Positions 1 to 9,238 of a stretch of DNA of 64,000 nucleotides are shown in pieces; the stretch's first letter is position 1, and each line of letters starts with the position of its first letter. This DNA comes from Clostridiaceae bacterium (GTDB taxonomy: Bacteria; Bacillota; Clostridia; Lachnospirales; Lachnospiraceae), in NCBI GenBank assembly GCA_009911305.1, contig QXXC01000007.1, forward strand, positions 62,001 to 126,000, in the 5' to 3' direction. The notes beneath the pieces are model-generated. The model did not search any database, had not been told where the DNA came from, and was given only the letters and a program-made list of their open reading frames with translations. The translations under genes were made by a program, and so were the position numbers.

Positions 1-4
1 GATT

Positions 5-1306
5 ATGCTTCAGGAGTATCTGGTAAAACGGAACCGAAATTATTTTCATAATAACATAGGAATCCTGTTTTGTTTTTTATTTTGCTGTGCATGTTCATTC
101 ATATTTAATTGGGACAACAGAGGGCCGTATAATATAATGGCTTTATTTTATTACGGCATATGTATAATGGTTTTATATATAAATACTCATAATGTAAGCG
201 CTTATCACAATCGTAATGAAATAGTTTCAGTCGCTAAATTATATGTGCTATTGTGTACGGTGGTTTCATATATCTGCGTTTATACATTTTTGGTTCAAAT
301 GAATATAGATTTAAATGGGCGTAATGGGAGGATAATTCATATAGGAGTTTGGGAAAATCGATTGTTTGGTGTGTTTTCCAGTCCTAATGTCGGCGGGACA
401 TTCTTTTCAATTGGTATTTTTTTTAGTGTTTATTTATTGTACTGTATTAAACAGCTTCATATAGTTTCTAGGTATTGGAGTTTCGTCTGCTGGCTGAATC
501 AGTTGGGAGCAATATGGTATATGACACTTTCTCTTTCAAGAGGGACGTGGCTTTCTTTCTGTGTATCGTCAGCTATTGCATTTACGCTATATAAAATTCC
601 TTCTCAAAGGCATGAATCAATGTTTAATCGGATTTTAAAAAAAACAGGTATGTTTATAATAGCGGCCGCGTCAATCATTCTATGCTGCAAAATATTAAAA
701 ACAGGTTCAATATACATCGTTAACATGAAAAATGCTCATGAGGTTGTATCCCAGAGAATCGAATATAGAAATGAAAATCCAGCAAGTGAAAATAGTTCCG
801 GTAATGGGGATCATTCTTCCGGCAGTGAAGTAACATCTGGAATAGACATTTCTAACAAAAGATTTGGCATTTGGCGGGCCTCTGTTAAATTAGCATTGCA
901 AACGCCGGTCCCAGGCGTAGGAAACAGTTATTATAAATATAATAGTCTGTCAGAAGAAGCTCAGTCGTTTTTTTCGTCTAATGAGCGAATCATGATCGAG
1001 TGGTCTAAAGGAGAAATTCATAATGGATATTTACAGATTTTTGTCTGCTGTGGCATAGCGGCATTTTTTCTTTATTTTGTTTTTCTGTTTTTGTCGCTTT
1101 ATAAAGTGATTATATTTTTTAAAAACAGACCATGTATTCATTATCGCAATGAGTGTGTTTGTCTATTTGCGGTTGTACTTTATATTTTAGTAAATAATCT
1201 TTTTGAGACAAATATGGCATTAATGGGAGCAAACTCGTTTCAGGCTGTATTCTGGCTTTGTTCGGGTTATGTGGTTTCAATATGTAATATAAGAAAAAGG
1301 ACTTAA
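5..1306 (+). CDS. wzy: O-antigen polymerase/ligase-like membrane protein (Wzy)
   Basis: Polytopic membrane protein of 433 residues with about ten hydrophobic segments. A large, Ser/Gly/Asn-rich extracytoplasmic stretch lies near residues 245-285, and a HNGYLQIF motif near residue 340 resembles the O-antigen ligase/Wzy signature. It probably polymerises undecaprenyl-linked repeat units on the outer face of the membrane. The first ATG is only 4 bases into the window, so the true start may lie upstream. The gene is AT-rich with many ATA, TTA and AAT codons, unlike the genes after about 7 kb. It is followed after 4 bases by the transferase gene, so it belongs to the operon. Wzy proteins diverge strongly, so the call rests on topology, motif and the neighbouring Wzx. 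Confidence 0.75.
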   Translation: MLQEYLVKRNRNYFHNNIGILFCFLFCCACSFIFNWDNRGPYNIMALFYYGICIMVLYINTHNVSAYHNRNEIVSVAKLYVLLCTVVSYICVYTFLVQMNIDLNGRNGRIIHIGVWENRLFGVFSSPNVGGTFFSIGIFFSVYLLYCIKQLHIVSRYWSFVCWLNQLGAIWYMTLSLSRGTWLSFCVSSAIAFTLYKIPSQRHESMFNRILKKTGMFIIAAASIILCCKILKTGSIYIVNMKNAHEVVSQRIEYRNENPASENSSGNGDHSSGSEVTSGIDISNKRFGIWRASVKLALQTPVPGVGNSYYKYNSLSEEAQSFFSSNERIMIEWSKGEIHNGYLQIFVCCGIAAFFLYFVFLFLSLYKVIIFFKNRPCIHYRNECVCLFAVVLYILVNNLFETNMALMGANSFQAVFWLCSGYVVSICNIRKRT

Positions 1307-1310
1307 AATA

Positions 1311-2390
1311 ATGACGTGTTTTTTCTGTGCGACTCCGTATCATGTACTGCTGGCATCTATCATGAAAATAACGTATCTAAAAAAAGAGACAGCAGAGTTG
1401 ATTTTATATAATCATTTTAAAGGCGCATATGCTTTATATGAAAATCTGAAACGAACCACTCTGTTTTCTAATGTTTATTTTATTAACGAAAATAACTATA
1501 CGTTGTTTAATAAGCTCAAACGGGCATTCCATATAGTTTTTCCTGATAGTGTGGTTAAACGGGTTGCGAAGCGTTGTGTTTATAATGAAATAGTTTTTTT
1601 TGCAATAGATTTTCTCAGCGCTTCTTACATCATCAGAGAATATAACAAACGTAATTTGGCGTGTATATTTTCTTATGGAGAGGATGGAATCGGAACATAT
1701 ATGGATCCTGGTATATATTCACCATCGCCTAAAACGGCCTTCATGCTTAAGATCACGGGAAGGCTAAGATGGCTTGACAGGATTCATAATATTTATGTAT
1801 TAGAACCTAAATTACTGCAAAGTAATTTTAATAAACAGATACAGTTGATTTGTCTGCCGGCTTTTTTAGATTCTGAGGGATATTTAAATATACTCTGGCC
1901 GGAAAGAAGGAAAGATAAAATAGGGAGCGTTGTATATTTACAGGAACCATTTGTTGAAGATCGCAATCAAAAAGAGGTTACAGATGAAAAAAATGTAGTA
2001 GAAATTTGTCAGGCAATAGTTGGCGACTCTGAATTTACGATCAAGTTGCATCCAAGGACACGTAATTACAGAGTTAATAGCAAGCATATTGTAAAAACAT
2101 CAATACCATTTGAGTGTTTGCTTAAGCCGCAGGAACTTGATGATAAAATTATAATTTCAATCATGAGCACGGCTGCAATTACTCCGGGGTTATTATATCA
2201 GAGGAGGCCATATATCATTTTTCTGTATAAACTTTTTCCGGAAATACCATTTGATTCTAAGATACAGAAGTTTTTAGATTGTTTGACAGGCCTGCCTTTA
2301 TACTCAGAAAAAGTATTTATTCCTCATGATATAAATGAAATGATCCATGTTTTAAAAGAATTAAGGAACAGGCGGGAAATGCATGAATAA
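1311..2390 (+). CDS. Sialyltransferase-like glycosyltransferase (GT52/polysialyltransferase type), possibly legionaminyl transferase
   Basis: 359 residues. The N-terminus (MTCFFCATPYHVLLA) resembles the opening strand of GT52 and bacterial polysialyltransferases. Two signatures of bacterial GT-B sialyltransferases are visible: an EDG motif in SYGEDGIGTYM near residues 121-131, and an HP motif in IKLHPRTRNY near 244-253. A Ser-rich loop (SIMSTAAITPG) follows near 283-293. These enzymes transfer a nonulosonic acid from a CMP donor. Genes for a complete CMP-legionaminic acid pathway follow, so legionaminic acid is the likely donor sugar; this is inferred, not shown. The 3' end overlaps the flippase gene by 8 bases. 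Confidence 0.72.
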   Translation: MTCFFCATPYHVLLASIMKITYLKKETAELILYNHFKGAYALYENLKRTTLFSNVYFINENNYTLFNKLKRAFHIVFPDSVVKRVAKRCVYNEIVFFAIDFLSASYIIREYNKRNLACIFSYGEDGIGTYMDPGIYSPSPKTAFMLKITGRLRWLDRIHNIYVLEPKLLQSNFNKQIQLICLPAFLDSEGYLNILWPERRKDKIGSVVYLQEPFVEDRNQKEVTDEKNVVEICQAIVGDSEFTIKLHPRTRNYRVNSKHIVKTSIPFECLLKPQELDDKIIISIMSTAAITPGLLYQRRPYIIFLYKLFPEIPFDSKIQKFLDCLTGLPLYSEKVFIPHDINEMIHVLKELRNRREMHE

Positions 2391-3795
2391 AAAAAGGCGG
2401 ACAGGCTCGGAAAAAAATCAGAATGCAATTATTTCTCTAAATGTGGCGAGTACGATAATTTTACAAGGATTGACCTTTTTTACAACTCCTATTTTTTCAG
2501 GAATACTGGGTGCAGAAAATTATGGGATTACTTCGTTGTGCTATACTTGGGCGATAATAGCAGCAACTATATTCGGGCTGAAAACAGAGTCTACGTTGTC
2601 GGTTGCGCGGATAGAGCTTTTGGAGAATCAATATATCCGATATCAGTCCAGTGTGCTCTCATTGTCTGTGTTGTTTCTTGCAATCTTCATGACAGGGACA
2701 GCAGTATTTTCCAACTATTTGGCGGAACTACTTTCTCTTCCGGTTATATTGATTTATTTAATTGCGATACAGGCATATGGTATTTTTTGTACCAATTTTA
2801 TTAATGCAAAATTTGTATGTGAATTCAAAGCTGGAAAAAATCTTTTTGTTTCAGTGGGTTTTTCTTTGTTTAATATTATTTTGTCATATATTTTAATTCA
2901 AATAACACCTTCTGATATAAATTATCTGGGAAGAGTTTTGGGGCAGGCTATCGCATATTTGCTTTTTGCATTGGGGGTTTGCACTGTCGTTTTTAAGAAA
3001 GGGAAGCTTTTTGTTAATAAAGAGTATTGGAAATATTGTCTTCCACTGGCGCTTCCTATGGTTTTCCACAGCTTATCAAATATACTTTTAAGCCATAGCG
3101 ACAAAGTAATGCTTCAAATGATAACAAGTAAAGCAGATGTTGGAATATATAGTCTGGCGTGTAGCTTTAGCGCAGTGCTTTCAACAATTTGGAATGCCCT
3201 TAACAATAGTTGGGTAGCATTTTATTATGAATTTACAAAAGAAAAATTATATAGGGAGATAAAGAAAAAGGCACAAAATTATATAGAGCTTTTTACTGTT
3301 TTGGCAATAGGGTTCGTTTTGCTGGAGACAGAAGTATTTCATATTTATGCAAACCATGTATACTGGACAGGAGCGAACTTAATACCGATTTTGGCTGTCG
3401 GGTATTATTTGGTTTTTATGTATAGTTTTCCAGTTAATTTTGAGTTTTATTATAAACGTTCTAAGACAATAGCCGCAGGAACAATTGGTGCGGCGGTTTG
3501 CAATATTCTACTAAATTATTTTATGATAAAACAGTGGGGGATGAGCGGTGCGGCGTGGGCTACAATGATTGCTCACGGGCTGCAGTTTGGCTTTCATCAT
3601 ATAATTTCAAGATATGTCATAAAAAAGGATTATCTGTTTGATTTGGGTATGTTTGCACCATACTTTATAATTTTTTTTGCAGTTGCAATTTTATGCAGTT
3701 ATGATGCGATATCGTGGAAGCTTCGTTGGGGAACAGGAATTTTGCTTGGAGTTTTTGAGATAGGACGTATGATAAAAAGGCGTTCTATTTTTTAA
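2383..3795 (+). CDS. wzx: Polysaccharide repeat-unit flippase (Wzx)
   Basis: 470 residues with 12-14 predicted membrane segments, matching the MOP/PST flippase family in size and pattern. The N-terminal segment (TPIFSGILGAENYGI) is typical of Wzx proteins. It should flip undecaprenyl-pyrophosphate-linked repeat units to the outer leaflet, where Wzy polymerises them. The start ATG overlaps the end of the preceding transferase gene, indicating translational coupling. The gene is AT-rich like wzy, which fits co-acquisition of the 5' part of the cluster. Confidence 0.85.
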   Translation: MNKKRRTGSEKNQNAIISLNVASTIILQGLTFFTTPIFSGILGAENYGITSLCYTWAIIAATIFGLKTESTLSVARIELLENQYIRYQSSVLSLSVLFLAIFMTGTAVFSNYLAELLSLPVILIYLIAIQAYGIFCTNFINAKFVCEFKAGKNLFVSVGFSLFNIILSYILIQITPSDINYLGRVLGQAIAYLLFALGVCTVVFKKGKLFVNKEYWKYCLPLALPMVFHSLSNILLSHSDKVMLQMITSKADVGIYSLACSFSAVLSTIWNALNNSWVAFYYEFTKEKLYREIKKKAQNYIELFTVLAIGFVLLETEVFHIYANHVYWTGANLIPILAVGYYLVFMYSFPVNFEFYYKRSKTIAAGTIGAAVCNILLNYFMIKQWGMSGAAWATMIAHGLQFGFHHIISRYVIKKDYLFDLGMFAPYFIIFFAVAILCSYDAISWKLRWGTGILLGVFEIGRMIKRRSIF

Positions 3796-3841
3796 TGTAT
3801 AAGATTAAATAAATTGTTTTAAAAACAGGAGTGAGAGTAAA

Positions 3842-4822
3842 ATGTGCAAGATATTGATAACTGGTTCAGATGGTTTTATTGGCAGCCATTTAACGGAGGA
3901 AATGGTAAAGCTGGGGTATGAAGTAAAGGCATTTGTTTATTATAATTCCTTCAATCAGTGGGGATGGCTGGATACATTACCAAAGGAAGTTATGCGCCAT
4001 ATAGAAGTATTTCAGGGGGATATTAGGGATCCACATGGGGTAAAAGAAGCGATGAAAGGCTGTAACGCTGTATTCCATTTGGCGGCGCTAATTGCTATTC
4101 CTTTTAGTTATCATTCTCCAGATGCATATGTGGAGACAAATATGAAAGGAACCTTGAATGTTCTTCAGGCTGCCAGAGAGTTGGGAGTAGGACGAGTTCT
4201 GGTCACCTCAACCTCAGAAGTGTACGGTACAGCACAATATGTGCCAATCGATGAAAAGCACCCTTATCAGGGGCAGTCTCCATATTCAGCGACAAAAATA
4301 GGAGCGGACAGGCTCGCAGAAGCTTTTTATCGGTCGTTTAATCTTCCTGTAACGATTGTGCGTCCCTTTAACACATATGGGCCAAGGCAATCTGCCAGGG
4401 CCGTTATACCTACTATTATAATACAGCTACTTTCAGGGAAGAAAGAGATCCGGTTAGGTTCCCTGATACCTACCAGGGACTTTAATTATGTAAAAGATAC
4501 AGTAAATGGTTTTATTGTTTTATACAAATCAGAAAAGGCTATTGGGCAGGAAATCAATATAGCAACGCAAAATGAAGTATCAATTGGGCAATTAGCAGAA
4601 GAATTAATCGCACAAATAAATCCATGTGCAACGATCGTCTGTGACGAACAGCGCCTGCGTCCGGAAAAAAGCGAGGTAAACCGCTTATTAGGCTCGAATA
4701 AAAAGATAAAGGAATTAACAGGCTGGAGCCCTAAGTACAGTTTTAAAGAGGGGCTGGAGGAAACGATAAAATTTATTCGAGATAATTTAGATAAGTATAA
4801 GACAGATATATATAATATTTAA
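3842..4822 (+). CDS. legB: Nucleotide-sugar 4,6-dehydratase LegB
   Basis: 326-residue short-chain dehydrogenase/reductase of the extended type. The N-terminal Rossmann motif is TGSDGFIGSH (near 7-16), and the catalytic YSATK lies near 147-151 after an STSEVYG segment. LegB makes the 4-keto-6-deoxy intermediate from NDP-GlcNAc, the first committed step to legionaminic acid. In Campylobacter the GDP-linked form is used, and the PtmE-like enzyme downstream points the same way. An AGGAG site lies about 11 bases before the ATG. The adjacent amidotransferase, LegC and PtmE-like genes support Leg rather than another 4,6-dehydratase pathway. Confidence 0.86.
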   Translation: MCKILITGSDGFIGSHLTEEMVKLGYEVKAFVYYNSFNQWGWLDTLPKEVMRHIEVFQGDIRDPHGVKEAMKGCNAVFHLAALIAIPFSYHSPDAYVETNMKGTLNVLQAARELGVGRVLVTSTSEVYGTAQYVPIDEKHPYQGQSPYSATKIGADRLAEAFYRSFNLPVTIVRPFNTYGPRQSARAVIPTIIIQLLSGKKEIRLGSLIPTRDFNYVKDTVNGFIVLYKSEKAIGQEINIATQNEVSIGQLAEELIAQINPCATIVCDEQRLRPEKSEVNRLLGSNKKIKELTGWSPKYSFKEGLEETIKFIRDNLDKYKTDIYNI

Positions 4823-4838
4823 TACAGGGGGATTAAAA

Positions 4839-5957
4839 ATGAAATATTGTAAAAAATGTGTAATGCCTGATACCAGGCCGGGGATATCATTTGATGGAAA
4901 TGGGATATGCTGTGGCTGCATTAATCATGCGAAAAAAACGGATATAGATTATAAAGCACGTATGGAAGAACTGGAAAAATTATGCGATAAATATCGCGGT
5001 ATGAATGGAAATGATTATGATTGTGCTATTGCTGTGAGTGGGGGAAAGGACAGTCATTATCAGGTTCATATTATAAAAGAAGTTTTGAGCATGAATCCGA
5101 TTCTCTTTTCTGTTGAGGATAATTTTCCTATGACAGAAGCCGGAAAACATAATCTGAAAAATATTTCAGAAGAATTTGGATGTCCGATTATTTCTCTGAA
5201 ACCAAACCGCAGGCTTCAGAAAAGAATCATGAGAAAGACATTTGAAAAGTATGGAAAGCCAACTTGGCTGGTGGATCGTCTGATTTATACATATCCTTTG
5301 TTAATGGCATTAAAGTTTAACACACCATTCCTGATATATGGTGAGAATGTCAGCTACGAATATGGGGGGGATGATGCAAAAGATATATGGTCAGCAAAGG
5401 AAATTCTTTTGAACGGAGTGGCATCTGATATTCCTATGGAAGAACTGTTGGATGAAGGGATAACAGAACAGGATTTATGTATGACGGTTGCGCCGACCCC
5501 AAAAGAGTTTGAAAGGCTGGAACCGATATATCTGAGTTATTTTGTAGAGTGGAACAGCTACAAGAATTATATATTTGCAAGGAATAGAGGGTTTCATGAT
5601 TTGAACGGTGAGTGGGACAGGAGCATGATGGCTGAAGATTTTGATCAGGTGGACAGCGCCGCGTACCTGGTTCATGCATGGCTGAAATATCCAAAGTTCG
5701 GGCATGCATGCGCCACAGATTATGCGTCACGTTTTGTCCGCTATGGAATGATAAGCCGGGATGAGGCGACACAAATCGTGAAGGAAAAGGATCACAATCT
5801 TGATCCAAGATGTGTAAGGGAATTTTGCGATTTTTGCGGTTATAGTGAAACGGAGTTTTGGAGAATAGTTGATTCGTTGTACAACCGGGAATTGTTTTTA
5901 AAAGATAAATATGGTCAATGGATTCTGAAAAAACCGGTATGGAAGGAAAATAAATAA
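4839..5957 (+). CDS. N-acetyl sugar amidotransferase (PseA/WbpG/PtmG family)
   Basis: 372 residues. An N-terminal cluster of Cys residues (CKKCVMPDTRPG, then CCGC) precedes a PP-loop ATP pyrophosphatase motif, SGGKDS, near residues 67-72. This layout is that of the N-acetyl sugar amidotransferases that turn an acetamido group into an acetamidino group. PseA does this for pseudaminic acid, and PtmG is implicated for legionaminic acid in Campylobacter. No HisF/HisH-like ammonia partner is seen next to it, as with PseA. It probably makes an acetamidino-legionaminic acid variant. Codons near residues 176-178 contain a run of seven G at 5364-5370; the frame is intact here. Confidence 0.82.
   Translation: MKYCKKCVMPDTRPGISFDGNGICCGCINHAKKTDIDYKARMEELEKLCDKYRGMNGNDYDCAIAVSGGKDSHYQVHIIKEVLSMNPILFSVEDNFPMTEAGKHNLKNISEEFGCPIISLKPNRRLQKRIMRKTFEKYGKPTWLVDRLIYTYPLLMALKFNTPFLIYGENVSYEYGGDDAKDIWSAKEILLNGVASDIPMEELLDEGITEQDLCMTVAPTPKEFERLEPIYLSYFVEWNSYKNYIFARNRGFHDLNGEWDRSMMAEDFDQVDSAAYLVHAWLKYPKFGHACATDYASRFVRYGMISRDEATQIVKEKDHNLDPRCVREFCDFCGYSETEFWRIVDSLYNRELFLKDKYGQWILKKPVWKENK
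5364..5370 (+). repeat. Poly-G tract (G7) in the amidotransferase gene
   Basis: Seven consecutive G within codons for Tyr-Gly-Gly-Asp. The frame continues normally on both sides. It is the shortest of five G runs in this locus and may be fixed rather than variable. Confidence 0.7.
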
Positions 5958-5972
5958 AAAGGGGAGAGAAAA

Positions 5973-7112
5973 ATGGCGGATGTAAAAATACCTCTTTCTG
6001 TTCCGAACCTTACAGGGAGGGAGTTGGAGTATGTAACAAGCGCAGTTAAAGCGGAGTGGGTATCAACGGCAGGTCCTTATATCATGGATTTTGAGAAGGC
6101 GATTGCAAAATATGTAAAAGTTCCGGCAGCCGCTGCGTGCCAGAGCGGTACGGCAGGTCTGCATCTGGCTATGATGACTTTGGGCATACAGGCTGGAGAG
6201 GAAGTGATTGTACCCACAGTAACATTTATCGCTGCTGTAAATCCGGTTCGCTATGTTGGAGCAGAGCCTGTTTTTATGGATTGCGATGATTCTCTGACGA
6301 TAGATGTAAATAAGCTCAGGAAATTCTGCACAGAAGAATGTCTGTTTGACGGTGAAAACTTGATAAATAAAACCAGTGGAAGAAAAATATCTTCCATAGT
6401 TGTAGTTCATGTATTTGGAAATCTGGCAGATATGGAAAGTATTATGGATATTGCAGATACGTATCATCTTAAGGTGTTGGAAGACGCGACAGAAGCATTG
6501 GGAAGTTACTATATGTCAGGAAAATACAAGGGATACTTTGCCGGGACGATAGGGGATATGGGAGTATATTCTTTTAACGGGAACAAAATTATTACAACTG
6601 GCGGCGGTGGAATGATAGTTTCTCACGAAGAGGAACTGGTAGAACGAAGCCGCTTCTTATCGACTCAGGCGAAAAAGGATATATTGTATTTTGTACATGA
6701 AGAGATCGGATATAACTATCGTATGACAAATCTTCAGGCAGCTTTGGGACTTGCTCAGATAGAGCAATTGGAAGAATTTATCGAGGTAAAAAAGAAAAAT
6801 TATGAAATCTATTGTTCATCGGGAATGAAGCTCCTTCCTTTTAAGGATGGAATAAGAAGCAATTACTGGTTTTATAGCTACCTGACCAAAAAACGGGACG
6901 GTTTAATAAAATATCTGGATGAAAACGGGGTTCAGAGCCGACCAATATGGAAGCTGATTCACACGTTGAAACCTTACCGGGACAGCCAGGCATACCAGAT
7001 TGAAAAAGCTCTGTGGTACTATGAGCGGGTGGTAAATATTCCCTGTAGTACCAATCTGACGGAGAGAGAGGCAGCTTATGTATCTGAGTTGATAAATGAC
7101 TATGATGCTTAA
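5973..7112 (+). CDS. legC: LegC-type PLP-dependent aminotransferase
   Basis: 379 residues, DegT/DnrJ/EryC1/StrS fold. The N-terminus (IPLSVPNLTGRELEYV) and the segment CQSGTAGLHLAM are typical of the LegC subgroup. The Schiff-base Lys is expected in FNGNKIITTGGGG near residue 205. LegC adds an amino group at C4 of the 4-keto-6-deoxy sugar from LegB, and the LegH-like acetyltransferase then acts on it. A purine-rich AGGGGAGAG site lies just before the ATG. Family assignment is firm; substrate is inferred from context. Confidence 0.88.
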   Translation: MADVKIPLSVPNLTGRELEYVTSAVKAEWVSTAGPYIMDFEKAIAKYVKVPAAAACQSGTAGLHLAMMTLGIQAGEEVIVPTVTFIAAVNPVRYVGAEPVFMDCDDSLTIDVNKLRKFCTEECLFDGENLINKTSGRKISSIVVVHVFGNLADMESIMDIADTYHLKVLEDATEALGSYYMSGKYKGYFAGTIGDMGVYSFNGNKIITTGGGGMIVSHEEELVERSRFLSTQAKKDILYFVHEEIGYNYRMTNLQAALGLAQIEQLEEFIEVKKKNYEIYCSSGMKLLPFKDGIRSNYWFYSYLTKKRDGLIKYLDENGVQSRPIWKLIHTLKPYRDSQAYQIEKALWYYERVVNIPCSTNLTEREAAYVSELINDYDA

Positions 7113-7156
7113 ATTACCTTCCCGTCTGATGTATATACATTATACAGGAGACTACC

Positions 7157-8197
7157 ATGAAAAATGCTGACTATATTATAACGCCGGATCTTCCGGTTAT
7201 AAAAGCAATCGAGCGGATTAACTGCAATTCCCAGGGAATTGTTTATGTGTGTGAGGATGGGCGGCTCGCGGGCGTGGTAACGGATGGAGATATCAGGCGT
7301 TATATCCTGAAGGGCGGGGATTTGCAGAAATGTGTATGGGAGATGGCCAACAAAAGCCCTAAATATGTAATGTCAGAGGAGAGGGAAAATGCGGATCGGA
7401 TGATGGAGAAATATCGGATCCGCTCTCTTCCGGTATTAAACCGGCAGAGAGAAATTGTGGAACTCTGTTTTCAGCAGAAACCGAAGGAGGCTCAGAAGGA
7501 ACAACTGGGGATGCCTGTGGCGATCATGGCGGGCGGAAAAGGGGCCCGGCTTTATCCATATACGCAGATATTACCCAAGCCCCTGATCCCGATTGGTGAA
7601 AAGACGATAACCGAACATATTATGGATCGCTTCAGCGAATATGGGTGTACTCATTTTGACATGATTATTAATTACAAGAAAAACTTCATAAAATCTTATT
7701 TTCTGGATAATGAGATTTCGAGGGATGTCGTGTTTATTGAAGAACAGAAATTTATGGGAACAGGTGGAGGTTTAAAGCTTCTGAAAGGAAGATATACCTC
7801 CACTTTTTTCATGAGCAATTGTGACATTCTGATCGAAGCGGATTACGGGGAAATTGTGCGCTTTCACAGAGAGAAGAGGAATCTGGCTACAATGGTCTGC
7901 GCTATGAAGCATGTGACGATTCCATATGGAACAGTTGAGGTTTCAGCAGAGGGAACAGCGAAGCGCTTCACTGAGAAACCGGAGCTGTCATTTATCACCA
8001 ATACAGGTCTCTATGTGCTGGAACCGGCATTCCTGGAGGAGATTCCGGAAGACACATTTATCCACATTACGGATATCATACAGAAATGCATAGCGCAGGG
8101 GAAGCCGATTGGAGTATATCCGGTTGCGGAAGAACAGTGGCTGGATATGGGGCAGATGGATGAGCTGGAGAGAATGAAGAAACGGCTGTGCCAGTAG
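7157..8197 (+). CDS. ptmE: CBS-domain sugar-1-phosphate nucleotidyltransferase, PtmE-like
   Basis: 346 residues. A pair of CBS motifs fills about residues 1-115, with VTDGDIRRYIL typical of CBS. A nucleotidyltransferase domain then starts with MAGGKGARLYPYT and LPKPLIPIG. This order matches Campylobacter PtmE, a glucosamine-1-phosphate guanylyltransferase that supplies the GDP-sugar for legionaminic acid. The CBS pair may sense an adenine nucleotide; that is family knowledge, not visible here. From this gene on, GC content rises compared with wzy to legB. Confidence 0.8.
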   Translation: MKNADYIITPDLPVIKAIERINCNSQGIVYVCEDGRLAGVVTDGDIRRYILKGGDLQKCVWEMANKSPKYVMSEERENADRMMEKYRIRSLPVLNRQREIVELCFQQKPKEAQKEQLGMPVAIMAGGKGARLYPYTQILPKPLIPIGEKTITEHIMDRFSEYGCTHFDMIINYKKNFIKSYFLDNEISRDVVFIEEQKFMGTGGGLKLLKGRYTSTFFMSNCDILIEADYGEIVRFHREKRNLATMVCAMKHVTIPYGTVEVSAEGTAKRFTEKPELSFITNTGLYVLEPAFLEEIPEDTFIHITDIIQKCIAQGKPIGVYPVAEEQWLDMGQMDELERMKKRLCQ

Positions 8198-8233
8198 AAA
8201 GGCCAGACGGAAAGAAACGGAGAGAAGCATGAT

Positions 8234-9238
8234 ATGAATATAGTCGTAATTGGCCTTGGCTCTATGGGGAAACGGAGAATCCGCCTGTTAAAACGATATA
8301 TAGAGGAAAACTGCCTGAAAAAAGAGGAGTGGCGGCTGGCAGGTATTGACTCTGATCCGCAGCGCTGCCAGGAGGCGCGGGAAAAATATGGGATTGAAAC
8401 ATATCCTGACATAGAGACAGCCACGAGTAAAGGACACTTTGACGGTTCGGTGATTGCTGCGTCTCCACTGTCCCATTCGGTTCTAATCCGGGAGTGCCTG
8501 GAAAGGAACCTTCATGTATTTACGGAGCTGAATCTGGTAAAGGATGGATATGAAGAAAATATGGCATTGGCCAGAGACAAAAACCGTATTCTTTTTTTAT
8601 CGTCCACTTTTCTTTACAGGAAAGAGATGGAATATATTAAAAATATGCTTGCCGGGCAGAAATTCCATGGCTGTTACCGCTACCATATCGGACAATATCT
8701 GCCGGACTGGCATCCGTGGGAAGACTATCAAAACTTTTTTATCAGCGGGAAACGAACCAATGGCTGCCGTGAAATTTTTGCCATTGAGCTCCCGTGGCTG
8801 ACGGATGTATTCGGCGGTATAAAGAACATTCATGTGCTGCATAAAAAAGCGTCGAAGCTGAATATTCAATATGACGATATGTATCATCTGCTTCTGGAGC
8901 ATGAATCCGGCGCGATAGGAAATCTGGCAGTTGATGTCGTATGTCCCAAAACAGGGAGGGAGCTGGAGCTGTGGGATGAGATGCTGTACATGGAGTGGAA
9001 GGGGACGCCGGACAGCCTTAAGGTCTGCGATAAGCATACCAGGAAAATCCTTCCTGTGCAGTTGTATGAAACGATTGAGCATATGGAAGGATATTCCGGA
9101 TTTGTGGTGGAAAATGCCTATTATGATGAGCTTGTGAGCTTTGTGGAAGCGGTGAAGGGGACAGGAAAGCCGCGCTATTCCTTTGAAAGGGATCTGGAGA
9201 TATTATCATGGATTGACAGGATCGAGGGGACAAAATGA
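8234..9238 (+). CDS. Gfo/Idh/MocA-family oxidoreductase
   Basis: 334 residues with an N-terminal NAD(P)-binding motif (IVVIGLGSMGKRRIR, G-x-G-x-x-G) and the usual two-domain length. A conserved FTELNLVKDG segment sits where the family has EKP. Such enzymes oxidise or reduce a sugar carbon. Genes of this family occur beside legionaminic and other nonulosonic acid genes, but their step is not settled. It overlaps the next oxidoreductase gene by ATGA, so the two are translationally coupled and may act in sequence or as a heteromer. Confidence 0.8.
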   Translation: MNIVVIGLGSMGKRRIRLLKRYIEENCLKKEEWRLAGIDSDPQRCQEAREKYGIETYPDIETATSKGHFDGSVIAASPLSHSVLIRECLERNLHVFTELNLVKDGYEENMALARDKNRILFLSSTFLYRKEMEYIKNMLAGQKFHGCYRYHIGQYLPDWHPWEDYQNFFISGKRTNGCREIFAIELPWLTDVFGGIKNIHVLHKKASKLNIQYDDMYHLLLEHESGAIGNLAVDVVCPKTGRELELWDEMLYMEWKGTPDSLKVCDKHTRKILPVQLYETIEHMEGYSGFVVENAYYDELVSFVEAVKGTGKPRYSFERDLEILSWIDRIEGTK

